From positions 1 to 20,158 of the forward strand of contig LDJE01095879.1 of assembly GCA_001021135.1 (NCBI GenBank): 20,158 bases of DNA, in the 5' to 3' direction. Shown piece after piece: positions 7,365-17,283 of this stretch. The DNA is from Selaginella kraussiana. Its lineage: Eukaryota; Streptophyta; Lycopodiopsida; Selaginellales; Selaginellaceae. The number at the start of each line of letters is the position of its first letter. The first letter of the stretch is position 1. The translations under genes and the position numbers were made by a program. A model generated the notes under the pieces. That model was given only the letters and a program-made list of their open reading frames with translations, was not told the DNA's origin and searched no databases.

Positions 7365-8070
7365 TCTTTACAAACTTCTTGGATCAAGCTCCCAGAAGTC
7401 CTTCCAAATCTCTGATGACAGATGGGAGTAAAGCTGCACCAAAAACTAGTTGCAAAAAGCATGAAAATCGATGTTCACTTACCGACTATGACCTCACCAA
7501 GCGGCTCTGCAAAACCCGACTCTGGATCTTATGCAGTGCGACCGCTAATGCCAGGTTTATTCCAAGGCGAACTCGCTAATAAGAAAATTTAGAGTACCTT
7601 CAAAGACCCAAGGAACCCGGAAAATTGTGCAAGCTTTTCTCCTGAAAGAAGAAATCATCAGAAAAATGTAGCGTATGTGAAGAAAAATACCTGAACCAAA
7701 CAGGACATGGAAGACTAACGATGGCTGGAAAAGCAACACAACCTCCGGAAAACTGCCGAAGCAAATGAGCACCACAATAAAACCAGAAACTACGGAAACT
7801 CACCGAGAAATTAGCTTTGAGAACATGAGATTTTAGAACTAAAGTGCGACTTGTGATTAGAAATAATTAGAAGAGTTTAATTAACTTCACCTGTAATAAC
7901 CGTATCCATAGAGCATTTGAGTTATAACTGCAATCTTAAGCAACAACGTTACAAAAATTGATCACCGTTTGGGAAAATGAAAATGTCAATGGCTGCCCTG
8001 CTCCTATCTTTACAAACTTCAGGTAGTTTGCCATTGATGAATGCCCAAATTTAAGATTGTGATTATCATC
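7365..8070 (-). pseudogene. Inverted, intron-retaining ZIP transporter pseudogene
   Basis: Read on the minus strand, this follows the ZIP gene from its 5' leader to exon 10 in order. Leader and exon 1 remains lie near 8066-7975, exon 2 near 7930-7890, exon 3 near 7850-7800, exon 4 near 7760-7690, the start of exon 5 joined to exon 6 near 7648-7595, exon 7 near 7575-7523, part of exon 9 near 7520-7480, and exon 10 near 7438-7390. Introns are kept, so it arose by DNA duplication and not by reverse transcription. Exon 8, most of exon 5 and parts of other exons are deleted, and the HNIPEG metal-binding signature is gone. The exon 5/6 join lies at a shared AAGC, which suggests microhomology deletion. 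TCTTTACAAACTTC occurs at both edges (7365-7378 and 8007-8020). No function is expected. Confidence 0.85.
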
Positions 8071-8584
8071 GGCAAGATGTTTGAGGAGTACTACCGTCAA
8101 TGTCTCCCAATGCCCTGATGTTCTTCTAACAAAACGAAATCATTTATTGCTGTAAAATACATTTCTCTTGTGCACTGATATGATGCTACGCTTGGTAGCC
8201 GACCCCTTGGACTCGGGTGCGCCCGACTACTAAGTCTTGCTTTATAGCATTTATGGTTGCTAGAAGACAAGCTCACAAACACGAGTTTTTAGCTTCTATT
8301 CAAATTAAAGCTAGGAGACTCATGCCACATATGTATATGAGGAATGATGTCAATTTATCGGATATTCACAAAAATTCTAATTATTAATTAAGCTTCTTGG
8401 TGCATTGGAGAGCATTACTGTGATTCACAACAAAGGCATGCGGGCCCAAGCATGGGGGCGCATCTTGAAGTTAACTCAAGGTCTGTTGACTCTAAGATCA
8501 CAGTTTAAGTGGATGTCATTTGGTGGTATTGAAGTCACATTCCCCAATTAGCTATTTTACATCCAAAGAAAGAAACAAAAAATT
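8071..8584. other. Intergenic stretch, no gene seen
   Basis: Mostly AT-rich. A short GC-rich island around 8188-8232 (GTAGCCGACC, then GGGTGCGCCCGAC) stands out but does not fold into a tRNA, and I do not recognise it. No coding frame of interest is present. Confidence 0.45.
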
Positions 8585-8825
8585 ATATTGCAACGTTGTT
8601 GCTAAATGTTGCAATAGTTATTCAGGGTGCTCTGTTGGTAGTCTTAAGGGTATACATGAGCTGGTACATTTTCTGGGCATTTTCTAAGCTAATGTCGTTA
8701 CACCATGTCATGTACCAGAGCCATGTAAGTCGTGATTTAGTTTAGAAAGTCGGGGCCATGTGTGGAAACTAGTTCTAATTATATTTGAGCTGCGTTCTTG
8801 CTTTTGCAGCCTTCGTTTTTTCTTA
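8585..8825 (+). pseudogene. Second, shorter ZIP gene fragment (direct orientation)
   Basis: Collinear islands match the parent gene. Positions 8588-8646 correspond to intron 1 and the start of exon 2 (CAACGTTGTTGCT, then GGTGCTCTGTTGGTAGTCTT). Around 8690-8726 there is similarity to exon 3 (TCATGTACCAGAGCCATG). Positions 8790-8822 match the start of exon 4 (TTGCTTTTGCAGCC). What lies between has been lost or has diverged beyond recognition. It is more decayed than the inverted copy. It faces the opposite way from that copy and the same way as the intact gene. Confidence 0.6.
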
Positions 8826-9237
8826 ATCGTTTCTGATCTAGATAGTACAACTGCACCAACAATATAAACCTAATATTTGCTATAAACACATATGAAGGCA
8901 TACGTTTATATGTATATACGTATACATAAAAGAACGTGTGTGCTTCTATTTTGTTTATACCTTCTAATCAAACTTTGAAAGTACTCAATGTATTATCCCA
9001 TCTATCCGCTTTCACTTTATTGCCCTAACCCGCATTCTTTCACTATTGATTCCCGAAAGAGACCCACCGACTTTTGTGCCGATGTCCCTTTCCCACGTGT
9101 CATATGTTGATGGGGCAGATTTGCCGCGTGCGTCACTTGCGGTGCTCCCGCATGCGGCATGGGCTTAAAAAAGGGTAACTCCCTTAACCATCATGGTTAA
9201 AGTTAGAGTGAAGCATGAACTAGGGCGCGGAGGAAAA
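8826..9237 (+). promoter_or_regulatory. Upstream region of the O-GlcNAc transferase gene
   Basis: No coding sequence is seen. It contains a G-box, CCCACGTGTC with CACGTG at 9094-9099, and a perfect inverted repeat TTAACCAT-C-ATGGTTAA at 9184-9200 made of two GGTTAA (GT-element) cores. AT-rich sequence gives way to GC-rich sequence at about 9060, which suggests that the promoter and leader start there. Confidence 0.45.
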
Positions 9238-9270
9238 ATGCGCGACGAGGACGACGGGACATCGCCATGA
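9238..9270 (+). CDS. Small upstream ORF (10 codons) overlapping the next ATG
   Basis: ATG at 9238 encodes MRDEDDGTSP and then TGA. The stop overlaps the next ATG (9267) as ATGA, an arrangement that can allow termination and re-initiation. If the transcript starts upstream of 9238 it would dampen or regulate translation of the O-GlcNAc transferase. It is a small ORF seen in sequence only. Confidence 0.3.
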   Translation: MRDEDDGTSP

Positions 9271-9548
9271 GCCGAGTAAGTTCTAGGAAGTGTGCTGGAT
9301 CGTTCAGCATTTCTTTGGATTCAGCTCCTAGCGGCGATTCCAACGAGCTCAAAATCAGTCGGATTGATCGATTTCTCGCCGCGCTGAAGGAACAGAATGA
9401 TGCTCTCCGCGCAGCAGCAGCAGCAACATCAGCACCAGCACCAGCATCAGCTCCAGCAGAATGGGATCCGTCACCAGGGCCCTGTTTTCCTCAGGGAATC
9501 CATCAAACTCGAGCACAACCATGGCGATCACCATCACTTGGTTGCTGA
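9267..9548 (+). CDS. Alternative overlapping ORF at the O-GlcNAc transferase 5' end (93 aa)
   Basis: This frame begins MSRVSSRKCAGSFSISLDSA and contains RIDRFLAALKEQNDALR, a helix-like segment, before an Ala/Pro tract. It then runs out of frame over the first transferase exon. It is not the frame that joins to the TPR exons. Either it is a long upstream ORF, or only its first codons are used: a strong GTAAGT donor at 9276 with the acceptor GCGCAG ending at 9414 would splice MSR in frame onto the Gln/His-rich segment. Which is true cannot be settled from sequence. Confidence 0.3.
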   Translation: MSRVSSRKCAGSFSISLDSAPSGDSNELKISRIDRFLAALKEQNDALRAAAAATSAPAPASAPAEWDPSPGPCFPQGIHQTRAQPWRSPSLGC

Positions 9549-12500
9549 AAAGGGTGGTACGTACGGATTTACCGTGGTTACAGTATGCATGTACGGATGG
9601 TGCATTTCCAGATGAGGATGCGCTACTCGCCTTGGCACACCAAGAGTACAAGTCTGGAAGCTACGATCATGCCTTGAAACACTGCAATGCAGTTCATGAG
9701 AGGAGCCCCAGTCGAACCGATGCCCTGCTTTTGCTGGGTGCGATTCATTATCAGGTAAAATTTGCGTGTTTTTTCGAATTTTCGAATTTTTTGTGCACGT
9801 GTATTTCGTGGTATGCTCTATTTTATGCATTTTACTGTATATTTTGTTTGCGGGTTGCCTTTATCTATTTTTTGCTTCATGTCTTGTTGTGAACATTTTC
9901 AGATTTTTTATTAAATTGGTATATTCTTTTTTAGCCATTTTTTGGCGTATTTTCTTACGTGTCGGCATTTCACATGTAGATACTTGTATTTATTAGTTTT
10001 ATTTACGGCTGAAATATTTATTAGTCTAAATGAATTATTTAATTTTAATTTTATTATTTTGCAGCTTCACGACTTCGATATGTGCATTGCCAAGAACGAG
10101 GAAGCGTTAGCATTGGACCCAGAGTTCGCTGAGTGCTATGGAAACATGGCCAATGCTTTCAAGGTCCGTGATTTTTTACTATTAAATTATGCTTTTATAA
10201 TGTTATTTACAATGATACTCATTTATATGATTTCAGGAGAAGGGGAACGTCGACCTTGCTATACGCTATTATTTAATCGCTATCGAAGTGGGCATTCTTT
10301 TCCGAGTGCTTGGATGACTACTTATATTTTTGCATTTTTTTATTCCAGTTGAGGCCTGCATTTTGCGACGCCTGGTCGAATCTTGCGAGCGCTTACATGC
10401 GGAAAGGACGACTGCAAGAAGCGGCGGCGTGTTGTCGACACGCTTTGACTTTGAATCCCCGACTGGTAAATTGTCTTATTTGACTTTACTTGACTTTTTA
10501 AAATTTAATTGTTCTTCAGGTTGACGCACATAGTAACCTTGGGAACCTTCTGAAGGCACAAGGTTTGGCCCAACATGTAAGTTCTTAAACGTTGTTAACA
10601 ACGCAATGCGATTTTATAACTTTGTTAATGCGCAGGCATATTATTGTTATGCGGAAGCCATTCGCATTCAACCCACATTTGCGATCGCATGGTCGAACCT
10701 GGCCGGACTTCTGATGGAAGCTGGAGATTACGAGCGAGCACTCACGTATTACCAGGTAATAAAATAATTATTATAATTTTCCTACGTTTTTTTCTCTCCA
10801 GGAAGCAATACGGCTTAAACCCAACTTTCCGGATGCACATTTAAACCTGGGAAACGCTTTAAAGGTAACGTATACCGTATATACGTATCCCTAAGCTTTG
10901 TACAGGGCCTTGGGAAGTCTCAAGAGGCTACGGTATGCTACTTGCGTGCCATACAACTACGTCCCGACTACGCCATCGCCTACGGTAAGACCTGATCCTG
11001 TACCATGGTTGCTTGTTCTGATGAGTCCAGTGTCAAATATTGAGAGGTCCCTGGCAAATAGTGGTCTAACAGGCTACTCTTTTTTGTTTCTTTTTTGTGC
11101 ATATTATGTCTTGAAAATCATGAAGATGCGCGGCTGGGGATCATCGGAAGCTCCTTTAAAAGGCTTTCTTCGAGTTTCTGTCTCCTCATGAAGTTGCTTG
11201 TGAGAGGGTCCTCAGTGTAGTTATACTTTTAACTGCGGTTTTTTGGGTGTTTTTTTTTCCGCTCAATACCGCAACGTAGTTGTGGAAAGCATAGCCGCAG
11301 GAGGGTTAGGGCTTTTGCTGGATATCGGGATGAATGTGTGCAGGGAATCTGGCGAGTGTCTACTACGAGCAAGGACAATTGGACCAGGCCATTCTTCACT
11401 ACCACAAGGCTATCATCCTCGACTCGTCTTTCATTGAGGCGTATAATAATCTGGTACGTATTTAAATATTATACCAAGTTTTATACGTGGTTAAAAATGC
11501 GGTTTTAGGGAAACGCACTGAAGGACGCTGGACGTGTGGAAGAGGCTATCGCTTGTTACCAGGTACAATGCCTTCGGATCAGGGTTTAGGGTTTAGGTTT
11601 AGGGCTGGTTTGAGATTCAGTGTTTAGGGTTTGGAGTTTAGGGTTACTACGTCTTAACGGCGTTTTGTTTATGGCAGTCGTGTCTTGGGCTCCAAGCCAA
11701 CCATCCACAAGCTTTGACCAATCTCGGAAACATATACATGGAATGGTAAGTTCCGTGGTTTGTAGTTTGCGCTGCTTTTACTGAATATTCGTGTGTAGGA
11801 ATATGATTCCTGTAGCTGCGAGCTTCTACAAAGCGACGTTGAACGTCACAACGGGGCTGTCTGCTCCGTATAGCAATTTGGCTGCCATTTACAAACAACA
11901 GGTAATGTTTCCTTGGTTGTTTCAGGTCTTACCATAGTATGACCATTACCTTTTACCTACCATTACCATTACTTTTACTGATGGAAGTTTATGTTCAGGG
12001 CCATTATGCGGAAGCTATTGCTTGCTACAACGAGGTCCTCAGAATCGATCCGGCCGCTGCAGACGGACTCGTGAATCGGGGGAATACGCTCAAGGAAGTC
12101 GGACGGGTCAGCCAGGCGATCCAGGACTACATTCGTGCCGTCAATATAAGACCCAACATGGCCGAAGGACATGCCAATCTTGCTTCGGCCTACAAAGACA
12201 GGTATATTATTTTTGTTTTGGTATCTTTTTTGCGCTCTCATAAATATATATTTTCCAATTATTGCTGATGAATTTTGGCGGCTCCTTTCAGTGGGCATGT
12301 CGAACTTGCAATTAAGAGCTACAAACAAGCGTCGATACTCAGGCCTGACTTCCCAGAGGCTACGTGCAACTTGCTTCATACGTTACAGGTTCGGACATTA
12401 CATTTTTGCGGCTGCAAATATCATTACGTTCGACATTTTTTCTGTGGTTTTTTTGCAGTGTGTCTGTGATTGGGACGGTCGTGACAAGAAATTCGAGGAA

Positions 12501-14685
12501 GTTCAGGACATTATTAAGCGGCAAATCAAGGTTTGATCTCGTTGGGTTAGTATTAAAACTTCTTCTTTTTTCCACATAGATGCAAGTCCTTCCAAGTGTG
12601 CAGCCATTCCATGCAATAGCGTATCCCTTGGATGCTTCGTTGGCCTTGGATATAAGGTACGTGCAACTTTCTTCAATCCGAAGCCCCTAACCCTAACCCT
12701 GACCTAAACCCTAATAAATATTTATTGCAGTCGGAAATACGCGGAGCATTGCTCTTTGGTCGCATCCCGCTTTCCCGTTCAGTCGTTTGTTCATCCTCCA
12801 GCTTTACGGGTGAAGGATCCAGGAGGCAGTGGTCGACTTCGAGTCGGGTAGGTTATACTATACCGTATATACTACGTATTTACTTAATGGCCTCTCTTTG
12901 TAGCTACGTAAGCAGCGATTTTGGTAATCACCCACTCTCACACTTAATGGGCTCAGTATTTGGAATGCACAATCGGGAAAACATAGAGGTGGTCTCGGGA
13001 CTCTTTGGTTTTGCTCACTCCTCATTTGATTTTAGGTCTTCTGCTACGCCTTGAGCCAAGGCGATGGTAGCGAGTGGAGGACGCGGATCTCTGCTGAGGC
13101 CGAGCACTTCATGGACGTCTCGGCCTCGTCCTCGGACGCGATTGCGAAGATGATTTCCGACGATAAGATCCAAGTTCTGGTGAATCTGAACGGATACACC
13201 AAGGTTCGTATACATTTTCGTATATAGATACACAACGATACTTTTTCGCTGATCGAATTCCTTGTTCCAGGGTGCGAGGAATGAGATCTTCGCTTTGAAG
13301 CCGGCGCCTATACAGGCTTCCTATATGGGCTTTCCCGGTACAACGGGAGCAGAATACATAGACTACCTTGTAGTCGATGAGGTACTTCGTGGTTTTTCAT
13401 GGTTTTTTATTTCATTGATCTTGATCACCGCAGCTGGTTTGTCCTACGGAGTACAGACATATTTATTCGGAAAAACTTGTACATTTACCGCACTGCTACT
13501 TCGTCAATGATTACAAACAGGTTCGCTAATTGCCGTTTTTTTGGTGTTTCTTTGCTAACACAACCCGATAGAAAAATCGGGATGTTTTGGATCCTCAAAG
13601 CCTGCCAAAGAGATCGGACTACAACCTTCCCGAGAACAAATTTTTGTTCGCATGCTTCAACCAGTTGTATAAGATGGACCCTGAAATATTCACAACATGG
13701 TAGGTTTAGGGTTCCGTTTTAGGGTTAGGGTTTATCATTTAGGGCTTAGGGTATGTAGTAGATGAATTGTTGTTTACTTTACTTTGGGCATTGAAGTGAG
13801 ATTGTTTTGCAGGTGCAGGATATTGAAACGGGTGCCGAACAGTGCACTCTGGTTGCTTCGCTTCCCGGCAGCTGGCGAAGCTCGGTTGAGGGCATGTAAG
13901 TGGAAGTGACCCATCTTTCTGCCTTTTTTCTGCAAAATTCTAAGTTTATATGGCCTCTCTTGCAGTCGCTGCCGCTCAGGGAGTAGCCCCAGATCAGATC
14001 ATATTCACCGACGTTGCAGCCAAGAATGAACACATCAAACGAAGTGCCCTCGCAGATTTGTGCCTAGACACGTAAGTACTAGTATTAGGGTTGACAAAGC
14101 CCTAATAGGTTAGGGCTTAGCGTCTGTAATGCGTTTAGGTTTAGGGTATTTGCGTAGGATTTTGCTGATTTAGTATGCATACAGGCCTCTTTGCAATGCT
14201 CATACGACGGGCACTGACGTCCTTTGGGCGGGTCTTCCCATGATCACATTACCTCTCGAGAAGATGGCCACTCGCGTCGCAATGTCCCTTTGCTATGCTG
14301 CCGGTTTTGGGGAGGAGATGGTCGTTAAGAGGTATAGTTTTATACGTAGTTAAGCGCGTATGTGTATTGTATTTGCAGTATACAAGAATACGAGGACAGG
14401 GCGGTGATGCTGGCTGAGAACCCCAAAATGTTGGGAGAGTTGACGTCCAAGCTACGAGCGGCTCGTTTGACATGTCCACTCTTCGATACGCAGCGATGGG
14501 TAAGAAGGCATGTTTGACATGGTGTTACCATTGCCGGGTGTTACCAGGTTGCCAACTTAGAAAGGGCCTACTTCAAGATGTGGAGCCTGCATTGCGATGG
14601 TAAGAGTCCCCAGGCGTTCCGGATCACGGAGCAAGACCCCGACCGTGATGGTAGACCATTACCACCACGGCAGTTTTGGAGTTAG
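9397..14685 (+). CDS. SEC: UDP-GlcNAc:protein O-GlcNAc transferase, SECRET AGENT type (28 exons, 987 aa)
   Basis: It transfers GlcNAc from UDP-GlcNAc to Ser/Thr of nuclear and cytosolic proteins. Exons: 9397-9556, 9612-9754, 10065-10163, 10237-10287, 10349-10465, 10520-10576, 10636-10755, 10802-10864, 10906-10984, 11344-11453, 11509-11562, 11678-11745, 11799-11901, 11999-12201, 12292-12388, 12459-12530, 12580-12656, 12731-12847, 12904-12988, 13036-13203, 13271-13381, 13434-13520, 13572-13699, 13813-13895, 13966-14071, 14185-14331, 14379-14499, 14548-14685. The sum is 2964 bases, 987 residues plus stop; Arabidopsis SEC is about 977. Residues 1-53 are Gln/His-rich, about 54-506 are TPR repeats, and about 510-987 are the GT41 catalytic region. 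Catalytic-site blocks are kept: YVSSDFGNHPLSHLM (from about 598), FNQLYKMDP (776-784) and CNAHTTGTDVLWAG (856-869). The animal intervening domain is absent, as in plants. SPINDLY, its O-fucosyltransferase cousin, fits less well. The frame looks functional; only the N-terminal start is uncertain. Confidence 0.93.
11581..11645 (+). repeat. Telomere-like tract in transferase intron 11
   Basis: Several TTTAGGG and TTTAGG units in the G-rich sense orientation fill most of intron 11 (11563-11677). Confidence 0.8.
12684..12714 (-). repeat. Telomere-like tract in transferase intron 17, opposite orientation
   Basis: CCCTAA-type units (C-rich on the plus strand) occupy the middle of intron 17 (12657-12730). 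This is the only intronic tract here in that orientation. Confidence 0.75.
13703..13751 (+). repeat. Telomere-like tract in transferase intron 23
   Basis: GGTTTAGGG, TTTTAGGG, TTAGGG and related units follow directly on the donor site of intron 23 (13700-13812). Confidence 0.8.
14084..14146 (+). repeat. Telomere-like tract in transferase intron 25
   Basis: Degenerate TTAGGG and TTTAGGG units, with one CCCTAAT in the opposite sense, lie in intron 25 (14072-14184). The mixed orientation could form a short hairpin. Confidence 0.7.
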
Positions 14686-15883
14686 ATCAACAAGGGTTAC
14701 CATTACCGTTACCATGAGAGGGTAGTAAGTAGCAAAAGGTGCCCCCAAGGTGACGCTCTCGCTGCGGTCGGAGAGCCGATTGGTGTAACTTCGTTACAAT
14801 GTAAGTTTAATGTTGTTAGAACGCCACGTCCGTGCCAGTTGGACGCCACGTGGCAAGTGAGCATGCCACGTGGTCCTGCATGGCGACATCCTGGCCGTCC
14901 GGATCGACGGCGAGATACACGTGGGCGATTTCGTCAACTCGCAGTTGGTCAATGGTGGGATGCCCCTCTCTCTCTGTTTTTTAGTGCTCCGTGAATTTTC
15001 ACGAACGCTTTCTCGCACAAGTTGGGAGACGAGAAATTGCTTTGCTCATCTTTGCTCGTCATCTCATCGATCTTTGGGGCCCCCTTTCGTGTTCTTCGTG
15101 ATTTTTCATCGCAGTTCTTCGTTTCGGGGACACGTACAGGTGGTGCAACAATCACAAGCACAACGAGATGAACTACGTTTGATTGCACCATTTCCAATCC
15201 AAAGGTACTCTCACTCGCTCCCCTCTCTGATCCTGCTGCTCCTCGCCGTCTTAACTTCGCGTATAGTATACATACGTGTGTGTCTCTGACTTCGTACAAT
15301 ACGTTTTAGAGTACAAGTGTGTGTAGTTTGATTCCTTGAGGCCCTCAGGCTACACCGTAGAGGGGTAATGTGTGTATAGTCGTCGCTCTCACTCGCTTTA
15401 TTCCCGATCGGATTAGGCGTCGATGTGACTTAAGTGTAGCCCCGCATTAGCGTATTCCTCCTCTTTAGGGGCGTATTTTTGTGGCTGTATCTTCCCCGTA
15501 TTTCATATAGTGTGGAATTTCAGCCCTTAATGGACATGTCCAAAGGCACGTTAAAAGATGATGTATGTATGTAGGTCGACCTCTCCGTGGAAGGCAAGAC
15601 CCCCCATGATGTATGTATGTATGATAGTTAAAGATGATGCTCAAATTTTGGCGCCGTATTACGGGCGTATATTCTGGGCCGTATTTTATCACGTATTTCG
15701 TAGAGTGTGCTTGCTTTTTTCTGCCGCATATTCATTTATTTTTGGTGCGACCGCGACGTTGTCCTTTCGTAGAATGGGACGATGGCCCTTCTCGCCGCCG
15801 CCGCCGCCAAGCAATTTGCAAGATAAACACGCTGTCTGAAGGGATGGTTTTCCCTCAAAGGAGTTCTTCGTGTTCTTTAGGCG
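14686..15883. other. Intergenic region between the transferase and NAA40
   Basis: No recognisable gene. A frame near 14870-14967 reads HGDILAVRIDGEIHVGDF and has coding-like composition, but no family was recognised and it soon meets a pyrimidine tract. A GTACTC donor after CCAAAG at 15204 and an acceptor (TTCTTTAG) ending at 15880, three bases before the NAA40 start, suggest a leader intron of about 676 bases for NAA40. Repeats include ATGATGTATGTATGTA at 15558-15573 and 15606-15621, and TTACCATTACC-like units around 14698-14714. Confidence 0.4.
14847..14923. promoter_or_regulatory. Cluster of three G-boxes
   Basis: CACGTG occurs at 14847-14852 (within the palindrome GCCACGTGGC), 14867-14872 (GCCACGTGG) and 14918-14923, with a related GCCACGTC at 14823-14830. 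G-boxes are bound by plant bZIP and bHLH factors. The cluster would suit a promoter for NAA40 or for an unrecognised transcript. Confidence 0.5.
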
Positions 15884-17283
15884 ATGTCGACGAATGTGGG
15901 ATCCGATTCTTCAACTTCAATGGAGAATCCGCAGCAGCAGCGCAAGAAGCTCAGCGGCAAGGAGAAGAAGCTCAAGCGAAAAGAGGTATTTTTCTACATC
16001 CACATCGTATTTTTCCTACTTTGTTTTCTATTCTTCTTTGTGTGTGTTGTTCAGGAGCTCGATCGTAAGAAGGCGATGGACGAGATTATACGGTTGGCGT
16101 ATTCCAAGGAGGATCATCTCAGTGAGTTTCCAGCGTTCCATACGTATGAGAGGAATGGTAAGCATGGTTTAACCATGGTAGTACTCCTCGGCGTTGACGT
16201 TCACCGCAGGGTTACACCTCGTGATGGAGCCGCAGTCCGGAGAGACGCTCACTACACCGCTGAAACGCTACATCCAGAGCCTCCTCAAGGTACAGACGAG
16301 TATAGGAAAAACATGCGTTTTTCGACACCGTATACAGTTGAACATGGAGGGACCGTATGGATCCGAATGGCCGGCTGAGGAGAAGGTGAAGAAACGGGAG
16401 ATGGTCGCTTCCGGCGCTCGCTACATCATCGTTCGTCGCATGGTTGAGGCCGGGCAGCCGGCGGCGGCGGCGGTGGCGGCGGAGGGACTTTGGAGCGGCG
16501 GCGGCGATCCCGTCGTCGCCTTCGTACAGTACCGATTCCTCGTAGATGAAGACGTCCCCGTTTTGTACGTCTACGAGCTCCAGCTTGAGGACTGCGTCCA
16601 AAGGAAAGGCTTGGGGAGGTTCCTCATGCAATTGCTTGAGCTCATCGCACGTAAGGTGAGCGGATTAGTGGGTTTTTGTCCTCGAAAATCTTACTTTTTT
16701 TCGGGGATTAGAACAACATGAAGGCCGTGCTCTTGACTGTTCAGAAGAAAAACACCGAGGCCATGACGTTCTACACGAAGCTTAAGTAAGTTCTTTAATT
16801 TTTTGGCGTGTTTTCTGGGATTGTTTTTCTGAATTTTGATGATTTTCTGGGCTTTTAATTTTTTTTCGTGATTTGCTGAAGTTCATGCTTCGTGTCTTTT
16901 CAGGTACGTCGTTTGTAGCATCTCGCCCTCGAGAGTTGACCCCTTGGTACGTATTTTGTGTGCGGGTTTTTTAATACGTACTTTATACGCGTATATTAGA
17001 TTGGTGCTGAGAAGAACTACGAAATTCTTTGTAAGACGTTCGACTCCGAGGCGAAAGCCAAACTGGAGGTAAGATTTCCGACTTCGAGCAGGTCATCACA
17101 TTGCAACTGCTGCTCGCAGGATTGATGAAAGCATTTTGTTTGATAAGCAAATTTTCCTCTTTTTCTTTTTGTTATTTCCGTCTTTTTCTTTGAAAGGAGT
17201 CAAAAGTTTTGTTGGGCCCATAGACTATTTATTCCTTCTGAGAGTGAAATTGTGTTGTGATTTTTCAGGACATTGTTCCATAG
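15884..17283 (+). CDS. NAA40: N-alpha-acetyltransferase 40 (NatD, histone H4/H2A N-terminal acetyltransferase; 8 exons, 267 aa)
   Basis: A GNAT-fold enzyme that acetylates the N-terminal serine of histones H4 and H2A using acetyl-CoA. Exons 15884-15985, 16055-16157, 16210-16289, 16338-16655, 16712-16785, 16904-16946, 17000-17068 and 17269-17283 total 804 bases, 267 residues plus stop. Residues 1-45 are lysine-rich and helix-like, probably a nuclear targeting or chromatin-contact segment. LNMEGPYGSEWP (96-107) is the family hallmark. VPVLYVYELQLE is the GNAT core strand, followed by the acetyl-CoA loop QRKGLG (183-188). The later SISPSRVDP and YEILCKTFDSEAKAKLE are also typical. A GGC-repeat tract near 16457-16483 codes for an Ala-rich insert before the core (roughly residues 134-143). 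The last exon codes only for DIVP, so the extreme C-terminus is less certain. Confidence 0.92.

Noticed and set aside
9355-9651. 98-codon minus-strand frame over the first transferase exon
   Set aside because: It is a shadow of the CAG/CAC repeat, giving a Leu/Val-rich stretch. It has no homology, and the plus strand has a well-supported gene.
11018-11028. CTGATGAGTCC, resembling the core of a hammerhead ribozyme, in transferase intron 9
   Set aside because: There is no following GAAA core with a pairing stem, and no cleavage-site stem. The match to the conserved first core box is likely chance.
15792-15810. CCG-repeat as part of an upstream coding exon of NAA40
   Set aside because: The frame around it has no homology and lies inside the presumed leader intron. 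NAA40 homology starts at the ATG at 15884.
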